DNA from: DATMER01 sp035556715
GTDB lineage: Bacteria > Acidobacteriota > Thermoanaerobaculia > Multivoradales > UBA5704
Length of the DNA: 64,000 nt
Assembly (NCBI GenBank): GCA_035556715.1
Contig: DATMER010000076.1
Coordinates: 90,701-154,700, forward strand
Direction of reading: 5' to 3'
Shown: positions 1-12,100 of the stretch, piece by piece
How the letters are laid out: every line of letters starts with the position of its first letter
Numbering within the stretch: the stretch's first letter is position 1
Notes under the pieces: model-generated
Seen by the model: the letters and a program-made list of their open reading frames with translations, nothing else
Database searches by the model: none
What the model was told of the DNA's origin: nothing
Position numbers and translations under genes: made by a program

Positions 1-4279
<4,279 letters not shown>

Positions 4280-4435
4280 CTCAGGCACGGACACCTCAAT
4301 CACCTCGGTCGTTTCCGTCGTCAGAACCGGCGATTCAGATGAAACATCATAGGAGTCTGTAACATTCAATGCGCAACTAATCCTTTCGAAAGGGGGCACA
4401 ACAGACTCCCGAGAGATAGAGTGCGGGGCGGAGCC

Positions 4436-4457
4436 AAAAACGCGCCCGGGCCGGCGC
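4436..4457 (-). terminator. Hairpin plus T-run after the SDR gene
   Basis: Read on the minus strand, GCGCC and GGCGC form a GC-rich stem with a short loop, followed by a G and five Ts. It sits 27 bases past the stop of the SDR gene and before the NRPS, so the two genes may be separate transcripts or only partly coupled. Confidence 0.5.
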
Positions 4458-4483
4458 AAACCCCTACAGCCGTGAAAGATGGG

Positions 4484-5260
4484 TCACAGGACGCCCATGC
4501 TGGCGCCGCCGTCGACTTCCACGGTCCGGCCCGTGAAAAAATCGCACTCCAGGATGAACCTCACCGCCTGCCAGATTTCTTCCGGACGGCCGAGCCGGCC
4601 GAGCGGAATTCCGGCCTTGAGCCGGGCGAGGGCCTCTTCGGAAAAACCTTCCAGAAAACCGGTCTCGGTCACGCCGGGGGCCACCCCGCCGACGCGAATC
4701 CCATGACGGGCCAGCTCCAGCGCCCAGGTGCGGGTGCAGGCGTCGAGGCCCGACTTCGAGGCTGAGTAGTTCGACTGTCCGGGGTTGCCCGCCCGTGCGA
4801 TCGAGGACAGGTTCACGATGACCGCGTCCCGCGTGCCTGTCCGGATGACGTGTCCCGCGAGCTCGCGGGCCATCAGGAACTGACCGGTCAGGTTCACGTC
4901 CACCACCTTGCGCCACTGCGCCAGGGGCAGCTTCTGCGCCTCGTCCGCCGTCTCCCCGGACTGGACGAGCAACCCGTCCCGGGCGATGCCCGCGCTGTTG
5001 ACGAGCGCGTTGAGCCCGCCCATCTGCTCGGCCGCGTTGGCCGTGAACTCGGCCACCGAAGCCTCGTCCGTGATGTCCAGCTTGCCAACGAAGACCTCGC
5101 CCGGCAGCCCGTCGGCTTCCGACGCGAGCTTGCGCAGACCGGCGGCGTTGGTGTCCCCGGCGGCGACCTTCGCCCCGGCGCGGACAAGCTCGAGGGCAAA
5201 GCACCCTCCCAATCCGCCGGCTGCTCCTGTAACGATGGCGCGAACGTCCGGCAGCCTCAT
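4484..5260 (-). CDS. SDR family oxidoreductase (3-oxoacyl-ACP reductase-like)
   Basis: A 258-residue short-chain dehydrogenase. It has the Rossmann nucleotide site TGAAGGLGG near residue 10, NSAG in place of the classical NNAG, a catalytic Ser, and YSASKSG for the Tyr/Lys pair, and ends in GGASMGVL. Length and motifs fit FabG-type NAD(P)H reductases of 3-oxoacyl or related keto groups. It lies upstream of the FAAL-NRPS on the same strand, so a role in tailoring the lipid tail is possible but only inferred. The ATG at 5260 gives the normal N-terminus; the frame stays open to 5389, but that extension looks non-coding. No Shine-Dalgarno precedes the ATG. TATAGT lies nine bases upstream, so a leaderless mRNA is possible. 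Confidence 0.88.
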   Translation of the reverse strand: MRLPDVRAIVTGAAGGLGGCFALELVRAGAKVAAGDTNAAGLRKLASEADGLPGEVFVGKLDITDEASVAEFTANAAEQMGGLNALVNSAGIARDGLLVQSGETADEAQKLPLAQWRKVVDVNLTGQFLMARELAGHVIRTGTRDAVIVNLSSIARAGNPGQSNYSASKSGLDACTRTWALELARHGIRVGGVAPGVTETGFLEGFSEEALARLKAGIPLGRLGRPEEIWQAVRFILECDFFTGRTVEVDGGASMGVL

Positions 5261-5408
5261 AGCCGAACGACTATACCACGACGGTCCGCCGCGCTGCGGC
5301 AGGGGTTGGTTCTTCCCGGTGCGATTCCTGGTGCAAATTACCGCTCTCATTGGAGTCTGTTCCTCCTCACCCCACAAAGGAGTACGCAAAACGTAGGATT
5401 ACCCCGCC

Positions 5409-6317
5409 ATGCCCGAGCTGCCCGAGGTCGAGGTCTACCTGGATGCTCTCCGGTCCCGCATCCTGGACCAGCCGCTGGAGGGAGCACGCCTGGGCAACCC
5501 CTTCCTCCTGCGCACGGTCGACCCGCCGCTGTCCAGCCTCGTAGGACGGCGGGTGACGGACCTCCGCCGCCTGGGCAAGAGGATCGTGATCGGCTTTGAG
5601 GGGGAGATCTTCGCGGTGCTCCATCTGATGATTGCAGGCCGCCTGCAGTGGAAGCCGAGGGGCGCCAAGGTCCCGGGCAAGGTCGGTCTCGCGGCCTTCG
5701 ACTTCCCCGCCGGCACCCTGACCCTGACCGAGGCGGGCTCGAAGAAACGGGCCGCGCTCCACCTGGTCCAGGGGGAGGAAGCCCTGGCGGACCACGATCC
5801 CGGCGGCCTGGAGATCCTGGAAGCGGACCTGGATACCTTCCGGGAGGCGCTCGTCTCCGAGAGCCACACCCTCAAGCGCGCCCTGACCGACCCGCGCCTC
5901 TTCAGCGGCATCGGCAACGCCTGGTCGGACGAGATCCTGCACCGGGCGAAGCTCTCCCCCTTCAAGCTGACCCGGAGCCTCGCGCCCGAGGAGATCGAAA
6001 TCCTCTTCCGAGCCTGCCGCGACGTGCTCCGCGAGTGGATCGAGCGCCTCCATTCCGAGACCGGCGGCGGCTTCCCCGAGAAGGTGACCGCCATGCATCC
6101 GAAAATGGCCGTACACGGCCGGTTTGGCAAGCCCTGCCCCGTCTGCGGCACCTCGGTCCAGCGTCTCGTCTACGCCGACGGCGAGGCCAACTACTGCCCC
6201 ACCTGCCAGACCAGCGGCCGCCTCCTCGCCGACCGGGCGCTCTCCCAGTTGCTCAAAAAGGACTGGCCGAGGACACTGGAGGAGTTGGAGGCAAAGAAGC
6301 GGCAGGCGGCGGGCTAG
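5409..6317 (+). CDS. mutM: Fpg/Nei family DNA glycosylase/AP lyase
   Basis: Base-excision-repair enzyme of the formamidopyrimidine-DNA glycosylase family, 302 residues (typical is about 270-290). It begins MPELPEVEVYLDAL: Pro2 is the Schiff-base nucleophile and Glu3 the catalytic acid. The conserved Lys lies in LGKRI near residue 58. The C-terminal zinc finger is C-x2-C-x16-C-x2-C near residues 245-267, followed by QTSGR. It excises oxidised purines such as 8-oxoguanine and cleaves the abasic site. The tail after the finger is longer than usual. Fpg versus Nei specificity cannot be settled by eye, though the N-terminus favours Fpg. The next gene starts 15 bases after the stop, so the two are probably cotranscribed. 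Confidence 0.93.
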   Translation: MPELPEVEVYLDALRSRILDQPLEGARLGNPFLLRTVDPPLSSLVGRRVTDLRRLGKRIVIGFEGEIFAVLHLMIAGRLQWKPRGAKVPGKVGLAAFDFPAGTLTLTEAGSKKRAALHLVQGEEALADHDPGGLEILEADLDTFREALVSESHTLKRALTDPRLFSGIGNAWSDEILHRAKLSPFKLTRSLAPEEIEILFRACRDVLREWIERLHSETGGGFPEKVTAMHPKMAVHGRFGKPCPVCGTSVQRLVYADGEANYCPTCQTSGRLLADRALSQLLKKDWPRTLEELEAKKRQAAG

Positions 6318-6331
6318 GATACGATCTGCCC

Positions 6332-7516
6332 GTGCCTGACGAACGCCCCCTGCTCATGATCCCCGGTCCCGTGGAGGTCTCGCCGGCCGTCCTGGCCGCG
6401 GCGGCCGTCCCTCCTCCGAGCCACACGTCTCCCCGTCTGATCGAAGCCTTCGGCAAGTCCATCGAACAGATGCGCCACGCCTGGCAAGCCGATGGAGGGA
6501 GCCAGCCCTTCATCCTCGCCGGCAGCGGCACGCTGGCCATGGAAGTGGCTGCGGCAAACCTGATCGAGCCCGGAGACCGCGTCCTGGTCGTGAATTCCGG
6601 CTTCTTCTCCGACCGCATGGTGGAGATCCTGCGGCGGAACGGAGCGGAGGTGGTTCAGGTCACGGCTCCGGTAGGCGACGCGCCGTCCGCCGAGGAGGTC
6701 CGGGAGCTCCTGGGCGGGAGCCCCCCGTTCAAGGCCTTGTTCGCCACCCACGTGGACACCTCGACCGGGGTGCGCGTTTCACCCGAGCCCCTCTGCCGCC
6801 TGGCGCGGGAGGCGGGCATCCTCTCGGTATTCGACGGCGTCTGCGCCGCGGCCGGCGAGCGCTTCGAGATGGCCGCCTGGGGCGCCGATCTCTACTTCAC
6901 TGCCTCCCAGAAGGCCCTGGGCCTGCCGCCCGGTCTAGCGCTGATGGTAGCGGGCGAGCGGGCCCTGGTAACCCGCGCGAGCCGCAAGTCCTCACCGCCT
7001 CCGCTCCTCCTCGACTGGGACTCCTGGCTCCCGATCCACCGCGCCTATGAAGAGCGGAAGCCGAGCTACTTCGCGACCCCGGCCACCTCGCTGGTGATGG
7101 CCCTGGAAGCGGGACTCGGCGAGATCCTCGATGCCGGAGTGGAAGCAAGGGTCGAAGCCCACACCCAGGCCGCCACCGCCATGCGTTCCGCCTGGCGCGC
7201 CCTCGGCCTGCGCTCCGTCACCCGGGAGGAGGTGGCCGGCAACACCCTCTCGGTGCTCTACCTCCCCGAAGGCATCGACAGCGCCTCGCTCCTCCCGAAG
7301 ATCGCTGCCCGCGGAGTCATCGTGGCCGGCGGCCTCCACCCCGCCGTGAAGGCCACCTCCTTCCGAGTCGGCCACATGGGCTATACCGTGACCCGTCCGG
7401 ACTACCTGAGGCGGACGGTGGAGGCGGTGGGCGGAGCGCTACGAGAGCAGGGAGCGAAGGTGGATCTCAACTCTGGCTTGGAGGCCCTCACCGGGCGTGG
7501 GCTCTCTTCTCGGTAG
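6332..7516 (+). CDS. Class V pyridoxal-phosphate aminotransferase (alanine-glyoxylate/serine type)
   Basis: A 394-residue fold-type I aminotransferase of the alanine-glyoxylate/serine-pyruvate group. The N-terminus LLMIPGPVEVSP is typical of this group, as are the phosphate-binding segment AGSGTLAMEVA near residue 65, FDGVCAA, and the PLP lysine in TASQKALGLPPG near 193. It should move an amino group between small amino acids and glyoxylate or pyruvate. The start is a GTG at 6332; an ATG at 6356 in the same frame would remove eight residues and still keep the PGPVEV motif. It follows fpg closely. Its last 29 bases overlap the 3' end of the convergent antitoxin gene. Confidence 0.9.
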   Translation: MPDERPLLMIPGPVEVSPAVLAAAAVPPPSHTSPRLIEAFGKSIEQMRHAWQADGGSQPFILAGSGTLAMEVAAANLIEPGDRVLVVNSGFFSDRMVEILRRNGAEVVQVTAPVGDAPSAEEVRELLGGSPPFKALFATHVDTSTGVRVSPEPLCRLAREAGILSVFDGVCAAAGERFEMAAWGADLYFTASQKALGLPPGLALMVAGERALVTRASRKSSPPPLLLDWDSWLPIHRAYEERKPSYFATPATSLVMALEAGLGEILDAGVEARVEAHTQAATAMRSAWRALGLRSVTREEVAGNTLSVLYLPEGIDSASLLPKIAARGVIVAGGLHPAVKATSFRVGHMGYTVTRPDYLRRTVEAVGGALREQGAKVDLNSGLEALTGRGLSSR

Positions 7517-7793
7517 CCCGGGCCGGACCGATGAGTTGGACATGGACCTCCGAGTCCAGCGCGCGGGCGAGCCTCACCATGGTAGCGAGAGTGAAGTTGG
7601 CCTTGCCACGCAGGAGCTTGGTCACATAAGCCGGCGTGGCGCCGAGCCTCCGGGCCAACTCGGTCCGGCTTATGCCTTGGTACTCCATCTCCCGCACAAC
7701 AGCCTCAGTGAACTCGAGGATCGCTCCCGCAAGCCAGTAGTCCTCATGCCCCTCTGCCTGCTGAAACAGTTCGGGGAAGCTCTTCGGCCTCAT
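7488..7793 (-). CDS. HigA-like XRE-family antitoxin
   Basis: A 101-residue protein with a Cro/C1-type helix-turn-helix at residues 38-80 (SRTELARRLGATPAYVTKLL) and an N-terminal helix that could wrap the toxin. It starts two bases after the stop of the toxin gene, and GGAGG seven bases upstream lies inside the toxin's last codons, so the two genes are one operon in toxin-first (HigBA) order. It should neutralise the toxin and repress the operon by binding the palindrome at 8191-8206. Family and order are seen; regulation is inferred. Confidence 0.87.
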   Translation of the reverse strand: MRPKSFPELFQQAEGHEDYWLAGAILEFTEAVVREMEYQGISRTELARRLGATPAYVTKLLRGKANFTLATMVRLARALDSEVHVQLIGPARATEKRAHAR

Positions 7794-7795
7794 GG

Positions 7796-8188
7796 CTAAT
7801 CCTCCACCTTCAGACTCCCAGCTCTTTTCGCGGCCTGGTAGGCATCCAACGCTGCCTGCGCCCGCTGAATCTCGCCAGGAGGCGTCTTTCTAGTACGCTT
7901 CACGAATCCATGGCTGCAGACAACGAGCCTGCCCTGATCATAGAACCACAACACTCGCAACCGGCCAGCGATGAGCTCCCAGATCTCGCCAGCGATCTTG
8001 TGCGACACCTCAACGTTGTGAGGCGGACCCTGCTGTGCCGCGAACGAGAGCAGCCGTAACATCGATCGTCCGTCCGCTTCGAGTTGCGCCTCCAAGGAGG
8101 CCAGGAAATCGAGAAGCGGGCACTCTCCGCGTGGTCCGCAGATTGCCAGCACATCCCACTGACCCCTGCGGACTCGCCGGAGCTTCAT
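7796..8188 (-). CDS. HigB/RelE-like toxin (phage Gp49-like family)
   Basis: A 130-residue protein matching the RelE-fold Gp49-like HigB family. It has GPRGECPLLDFLASL, then a stretch typical of ribosome-dependent mRNA interferases (KIAGEIWELIAGRLRVLWFY) and HGFVKRTRKTPPGEIQRA. It probably cleaves mRNA at the ribosome when free of the downstream antitoxin. The ATG at 8188 is preceded by AGAGG at six bases, inside the operator palindrome. An upstream in-frame TTG at 8215 would swallow the operator and is less likely. Confidence 0.85.
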   Translation of the reverse strand: MKLRRVRRGQWDVLAICGPRGECPLLDFLASLEAQLEADGRSMLRLLSFAAQQGPPHNVEVSHKIAGEIWELIAGRLRVLWFYDQGRLVVCSHGFVKRTRKTPPGEIQRAQAALDAYQAAKRAGSLKVED

Positions 8189-8190
8189 TT

Positions 8191-8206
8191 TTAACCTCTG
8201 GGTTAA
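8191..8206 (-). promoter_or_regulatory. Palindromic operator of the toxin-antitoxin operon
   Basis: TTAACC, four bases, GGTTAA: a perfect 6+6 inverted repeat directly in front of the toxin ATG and overlapping its Shine-Dalgarno. Its place and AT-rich arms fit an autorepression site for the HTH antitoxin. Confidence 0.65.
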
Positions 8207-8354
8207 TTCAGTCAAGCCCCGATCCCACCCCCACCGGATCGAGACGATTGCTAAAAGTTCCTGCTTCCGACTCTATCACTCCATCCCACGATCCGCGGAG
8301 CGTTGGATTAGATGTCATACTCACTGGCTGTCTCTGTCGTATCCTGGCTTCGCC

Positions 8355-8789
8355 ATGAAGCTCCTCAAGATCCTTCTCTACACCGCCGCCCTCCTCGGAG
8401 CGCTCGCCGCCTTTGGCTGGTTCTTCGTCTCGCAACTGGGCTCGGGACCTGCCGACGACCTTGCGGGTGTGATGCTGGCTCCGCCTCCGGGCTACGCGGT
8501 CGTGGAACGCGGAGATCTGACGCCGACCGCCGCGGCGGCCGAGCTCGACGCCCAGCTCCGGCGCGCGGGCAAGGTGGGCGTTCGCTTCAAGCGCGGAGGG
8601 TCGGAGGTCTACTGGCTCGCCGACGTCGAAGGGGACCTCCTCGAAGAGCGCTCGGCCGGCCCCGGCGGCACCCGGCTGCAGACGGTCTGGAAGGGAAGAC
8701 TCCGCGAGCGATTGAGCTGGGCCCGCACCCATGGCGACTTCACCGTTCCGGGCCTGCCGCCGCCGGAGCGCAAGAACCTCTACCACTAG
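8355..8789 (+). CDS. Membrane-anchored hypothetical protein
   Basis: A 144-residue protein that I do not recognise. It opens with a hydrophobic segment (residues 4-28, KLLKILLYTAALLGALAAF) that looks like a signal anchor with no clear cleavage site. A soluble domain of about 115 residues follows, with GGSEVYWLADVEGDLLEE and WARTHGDFTVPGLPPPER. No catalytic motif is visible. There is no strong ribosome site before the ATG. It stands alone between the toxin-antitoxin pair and the alcohol dehydrogenase. Confidence 0.75.
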   Translation: MKLLKILLYTAALLGALAAFGWFFVSQLGSGPADDLAGVMLAPPPGYAVVERGDLTPTAAAAELDAQLRRAGKVGVRFKRGGSEVYWLADVEGDLLEERSAGPGGTRLQTVWKGRLRERLSWARTHGDFTVPGLPPPERKNLYH

Positions 8790-8870
8790 GTATCAATACG
8801 CGATGGCACCGACCCTGCACCTGAGGGTCTGGCACCGCAGGACCGACCCACCACTCGCAAAAGGAAGCCC

Positions 8871-9935
8871 ATGATCGACACCAAAGGATACGCCGCCTAC
8901 TCCGCCACGACCCCTCTCGCTCCCTACAGCTTCGACCGCCGCGATCCGGGCCCGAAGGACGTCCAGATCGAGATCCTCTACTGTGGCGTCTGCCACTCCG
9001 ACCTGCACACCGTCCGCAGCGAGTGGGGAGAAGCCATCTATCCGCTCGTCCCCGGTCACGAGATCGTCGGCCGGGTGGTCAAGGTCGGCGGGGAGGTCTC
9101 CCGGTTCAAGGAGGGCGATCTTGCCGCGGTCGGTTGCCTGGTGGACTCCTGCCGGCGTTGCCCGAGCTGCGCGGAGGGCCTCGAGCAATATTGCGAGAAC
9201 GGCTCCACCGGCACCTACGCAGGCGTCGAGAAAGAGACTGGCCGGCCCACCAATGGCGGCTACTCGGACAAGATCGTCGTCGACGAGCACTTCGTCCTGA
9301 GCCTCTCCGGCAAGCTGGACCCGGCGGCCGCCGCCCCCCTGCTCTGCGCGGGCATCACGACCTGGTCGCCCCTCCGTCACTGGAAGATCGACCGGGGTCA
9401 GAAGGTCGGCGTGGTGGGCCTCGGAGGACTTGGCCACATGGGAGTCAAGCTCGCTCACGCCCTGGGCGCGCACGTGGTGCTGTTCACCACCTCGCCGGGC
9501 AAGACAGAGGATGCGCGCCGTCTCGGAGCCGACGAGGTCGTGATCTCCAAAAACCCCAAGGAGATGGCCAGGCACGCGGGCAGCTTCCATTTCATCCTCA
9601 ACACCGTGGCCGCGCCGCACAACCTCGATGCCTTTCTCCTGCTCCTCAGGCGGGACGGCGCGATGGTCCTGGTCGGCGCGCCGGGCGAGCCGCACCCATC
9701 GCCCACCGTCTTCAACCTGATCATGGGACGGCGCTCCCTGGGCGGCTCGCTGATCGGCGGCATCCCGGAGACCCAGGAGATGCTCGACTTCTGCGCCGAG
9801 CACGGCATCACCTCCGACATCGAGCTCATCCCCATCCAGCGGATCAACGAGGCCTACGAGCGCATGCTGAAAAGTGACGTGAAGTACCGCTTCGTCATCG
9901 ACATGGCCTCGCTCCGGGGAGACGCCACCGCGTAG
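8871..9935 (+). CDS. Zinc-dependent NAD(P) alcohol dehydrogenase (cinnamyl-alcohol/YahK type)
   Basis: A 354-residue medium-chain dehydrogenase. The catalytic zinc is held by the Cys of CGVCHSDLHTVRSEWG, the His of GHEIVGRVVKVG and Cys154. The structural zinc uses CRRCPSCAEGLEQYC. The nucleotide fold shows GLGGLGHMGVKLAHALG near residues 183-199. This pattern is that of the cinnamyl-alcohol-dehydrogenase group, which reduces a wide range of aldehydes, usually with NADPH. AAAGGA lies five bases before the ATG. The substrate is not deducible from context. Confidence 0.93.
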   Translation: MIDTKGYAAYSATTPLAPYSFDRRDPGPKDVQIEILYCGVCHSDLHTVRSEWGEAIYPLVPGHEIVGRVVKVGGEVSRFKEGDLAAVGCLVDSCRRCPSCAEGLEQYCENGSTGTYAGVEKETGRPTNGGYSDKIVVDEHFVLSLSGKLDPAAAAPLLCAGITTWSPLRHWKIDRGQKVGVVGLGGLGHMGVKLAHALGAHVVLFTTSPGKTEDARRLGADEVVISKNPKEMARHAGSFHFILNTVAAPHNLDAFLLLLRRDGAMVLVGAPGEPHPSPTVFNLIMGRRSLGGSLIGGIPETQEMLDFCAEHGITSDIELIPIQRINEAYERMLKSDVKYRFVIDMASLRGDATA

Positions 9936-9994
9936 ACCGGAGCCTTCGCGGTCAGGGCTGGAACACCTCTTCGAAGACCCGCAGAGGGCCACTC

Positions 9995-10888
9995 ATGTTT
10001 GACCACATTGTCAGTCTCTTCCCTCCTGTCTCTGAAGAGAACCATCGGTTTTTCGAAATTCCCAACCGGCCCCCCTTCGAGCCCAGGCCTTCCGCCGCGT
10101 CCGGCTTTTCCCGCGCGAATGCCTGGTGGCTTGCCGAAATGTCGCTGCTTGCCTACGACGAGCCCCCATTGATCCGGGACGCGCTCGCCAAAGTGGGTTT
10201 CAATCTGGCCGGCTTCGTGAATGGAGAGAGCACACAAGGATTCGTGGCCGAGGGGAACGGCGTCGTCATCGTCGCTTTTCGGGGTACCCAGGTATTCATC
10301 CCAGGCGTGCATCCGATTCGTAGCCTCAAAGGCGTTCTCGCGGACTCGATTACCGACGCTCAGGCAAGTCTCATCGAGGCCTCGCCGGCCGCCGTGGGCC
10401 GCGTTCACTCCGGTTTCGCCAAGGCCGTGAACGAGGTAAAGCAGGATCTCGACCAGATCCTGAACCGTATTGGGAACGATGGCCGTACGCTCTGGCTTAC
10501 CGGTCACAGTCTGGGAGGAGCCATGGCGATCCTCACGGCCACTCGTCTCGGCGAGCGTGTCCAGGGCGTGTATGTCTATGGCGCTCCACGCGTCGGCGAT
10601 GCCAGCTTTGGCAAGACCGTCGACGACCGTATCGTCTGCTTCGTGCATGGCAGCGATCCTGTCGTCCAGGTGCCGCCACTCGAAATACCGGTGCCCCTGG
10701 TCCCCCCCTCCGGCGCACCTCCCGTTTCCGGGATGTATCACCAACTCGGTCGGGTCATAACCTTGGAACCGCTCCCGCTGCGCGGCCTTCTCGGAGCTCT
10801 GCGGCGCGGGGGTAGCGTCATCAAGAAGCTCAACCTGATCGATCATGCACCCCTTCTCTACGTCCGCCACTTCCAGAGCCTCTTGTAG
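9995..10888 (+). CDS. Class 3 lipase family alpha/beta-hydrolase
   Basis: A 297-residue hydrolase of the fungal-type class 3 lipase family. VIVAFRGTQVF carries the oxyanion segment, GHSLGGAMA near residue 169 holds the nucleophilic Ser, an acidic residue follows in VHGSDPVVQVPP, and a His lies near the end in LIDHAPLLYVRH. It should hydrolyse acyl esters. No signal peptide is evident, so it appears cytosolic or is exported by an unrecognised route. It starts 59 bases after the dehydrogenase stop. Confidence 0.88.
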   Translation: MFDHIVSLFPPVSEENHRFFEIPNRPPFEPRPSAASGFSRANAWWLAEMSLLAYDEPPLIRDALAKVGFNLAGFVNGESTQGFVAEGNGVVIVAFRGTQVFIPGVHPIRSLKGVLADSITDAQASLIEASPAAVGRVHSGFAKAVNEVKQDLDQILNRIGNDGRTLWLTGHSLGGAMAILTATRLGERVQGVYVYGAPRVGDASFGKTVDDRIVCFVHGSDPVVQVPPLEIPVPLVPPSGAPPVSGMYHQLGRVITLEPLPLRGLLGALRRGGSVIKKLNLIDHAPLLYVRHFQSLL

Positions 10889-10982
10889 ACGGGTCACCTC
10901 CGCTTCACTTGGGCCCGCTCACCCGAGCTCGCCTTCCTGGTGTCTATCCGAAAGGACAGATTTCGAGGTGAGGTGAAAGGCA

Positions 10983-11336
10983 GTGCGACGTGACAGGTTC
11001 GTTCACCTCGTCTGCGCTCTGCTCGGAGCGCTGGCGAGCCTGATTGTATTGTTCGATTTCTGGTCGCGGGCTTCTCCCCCGCTCCGCGAGCCGTCCGCTC
11101 CAGCCCCACCCGCGACGCCCACGCCCGCACCGGAGGTTGTCTCCCTGCCGCCTGCTCCCCCACCCGAGGCGCCGGCCGAGTTTTCCGAGGCCGTGTATCG
11201 GACGCCCAGCGGCAAGAGGTACCACCGGGCAATCTGCGGTCATGTGAGGGGAAAGGAGATTACCCTCTCGCTCGCAGAAGCCAAGGAGCAAGGGCTCACA
11301 CCTTGCAGGGTCTGCAATCCGCCGCCACTTCCCTAA
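10983..11336 (+). CDS. Membrane-anchored protein with Cys/His (Ada-like) tail
   Basis: A 117-residue protein with a GTG start. A hydrophobic N-terminal segment (residues 7-25) is followed by a Pro/Ala-rich linker (about 30-62), then a compact tail with YRTPSGKRYHRAIC and LTPCRVCNPP. One Cys, a His and a CxxC are arranged as in the small zinc-binding modules related to the Ada N-terminal domain that appear at the ends of secreted nucleases and DNA-uptake proteins. Zinc binding outside the membrane is inferred. GAAAGG precedes the GTG. Confidence 0.7.
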   Translation: MRRDRFVHLVCALLGALASLIVLFDFWSRASPPLREPSAPAPPATPTPAPEVVSLPPAPPPEAPAEFSEAVYRTPSGKRYHRAICGHVRGKEITLSLAEAKEQGLTPCRVCNPPPLP

Positions 11337-11360
11337 ATTGGTTGTCTCCTTCCGCGGTTG

Positions 11361-11385
11361 AACTATCTGGAATTTCCAGATAGTT
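11361..11385. terminator. Hairpin between convergent genes
   Basis: AACTATCTGG and CCAGATAGTT form a perfect 10-base-pair stem around AATTT. It lies between the 3' ends of two convergent genes. No T-run follows, so it may act as a stop for both transcripts or as an mRNA 3' end protector. Confidence 0.5.
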
Positions 11386-11396
11386 GCCCTGAACGT

Positions 11397-11957
11397 TCAA
11401 GGATTGCTTGACGGTTGCCGAGAGGCCCACCCGCTGATGACGGCGAGCAGGGCCGCCGCTCCGATGCCGGCCAGCAGGGTGACGGGATCGTCCCAACAGA
11501 ACAGCTTGGGCCAGGCCACGGCGGCGAGCACGCCGGCCGCGATCCAGACCTCCAGCCGAGACTGCCTCGGTGGCACGTTCTGGAGGCGGAGCCGCCGGAA
11601 CAGGAAGTAGGCGCCCAGGAGAGCGTGCCCGCTGAAGGGAATCCGGACGCCGAGCCGAAGACTCGACAGCGCCACGATCAGCGCGATCTGGAGGCCGAGC
11701 TCCACCATCGGCAGGGAGAGGCCGCGGGCTCTCCACAGGTCGAACAGATCGGCCACGAGCATCCCCAGCACCGGAAAGGCGAGCAGCATGTACCAGAAGG
11801 GCGCCATCTCGGGCAGAGGCGTCGTGATGCGAACCACGGGGACCGGCCCCCTGTGGACGAGCCAGGCGGCGCCGGCCAGGGTAGTGGCGAGGATGACCGA
11901 TAGGCGGGCGAACGCTGATCCCGCTTCGGGAACCCGAGGCGTCCCCTGGACCTGCAT
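11397..11957 (-). CDS. Small multi-pass membrane protein, unknown
   Basis: About 186 residues from the ATG at 11957; the frame is open to a GTG at 12050, so the start is uncertain. There are four to five hydrophobic segments, among them LSVILATTLAGAAWLV, MAPFWYMLLAFPVLGMLVA, LGLQIALIVALSSL and, at the end, VTLLAGIGAAALLAVISGWA. I do not recognise a family. Its last 50 codons or so (11424-11571) exist as a second, diverged copy at 13172-13319, on the other side of the nuclease gene. Confidence 0.75.
   Translation of the reverse strand: MQVQGTPRVPEAGSAFARLSVILATTLAGAAWLVHRGPVPVVRITTPLPEMAPFWYMLLAFPVLGMLVADLFDLWRARGLSLPMVELGLQIALIVALSSLRLGVRIPFSGHALLGAYFLFRRLRLQNVPPRQSRLEVWIAAGVLAAVAWPKLFCWDDPVTLLAGIGAAALLAVISGWASRQPSSNP
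11424..11571. repeat. 148-bp direct repeat, copy A
   Basis: The 3' coding part of the membrane-protein gene. It matches 13172-13319 over the same 148 bases in the same orientation with about 13 differences, and the two copies flank the DUF1016 nuclease gene. Confidence 0.9.
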
Positions 11958-12100
11958 CTCCCGATTGTAACGGCTGTCGTCCTCCCAACTGACCCATTCT
12001 CCCTTCCCCGTAATTTTTGCTACTCTTTCGAGACCTACCAAGGAATGCACGCGGGGAGGTGCACGAGTATGGTCAGTCGCGAGGGGAAATTTCGCTCCAA

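Noticed and set aside
8189..8215. Longer toxin starting at TTG 8215
   Set aside because: It would place the operator palindrome inside the coding region, and the ATG at 8188 has a well-spaced AGAGG.
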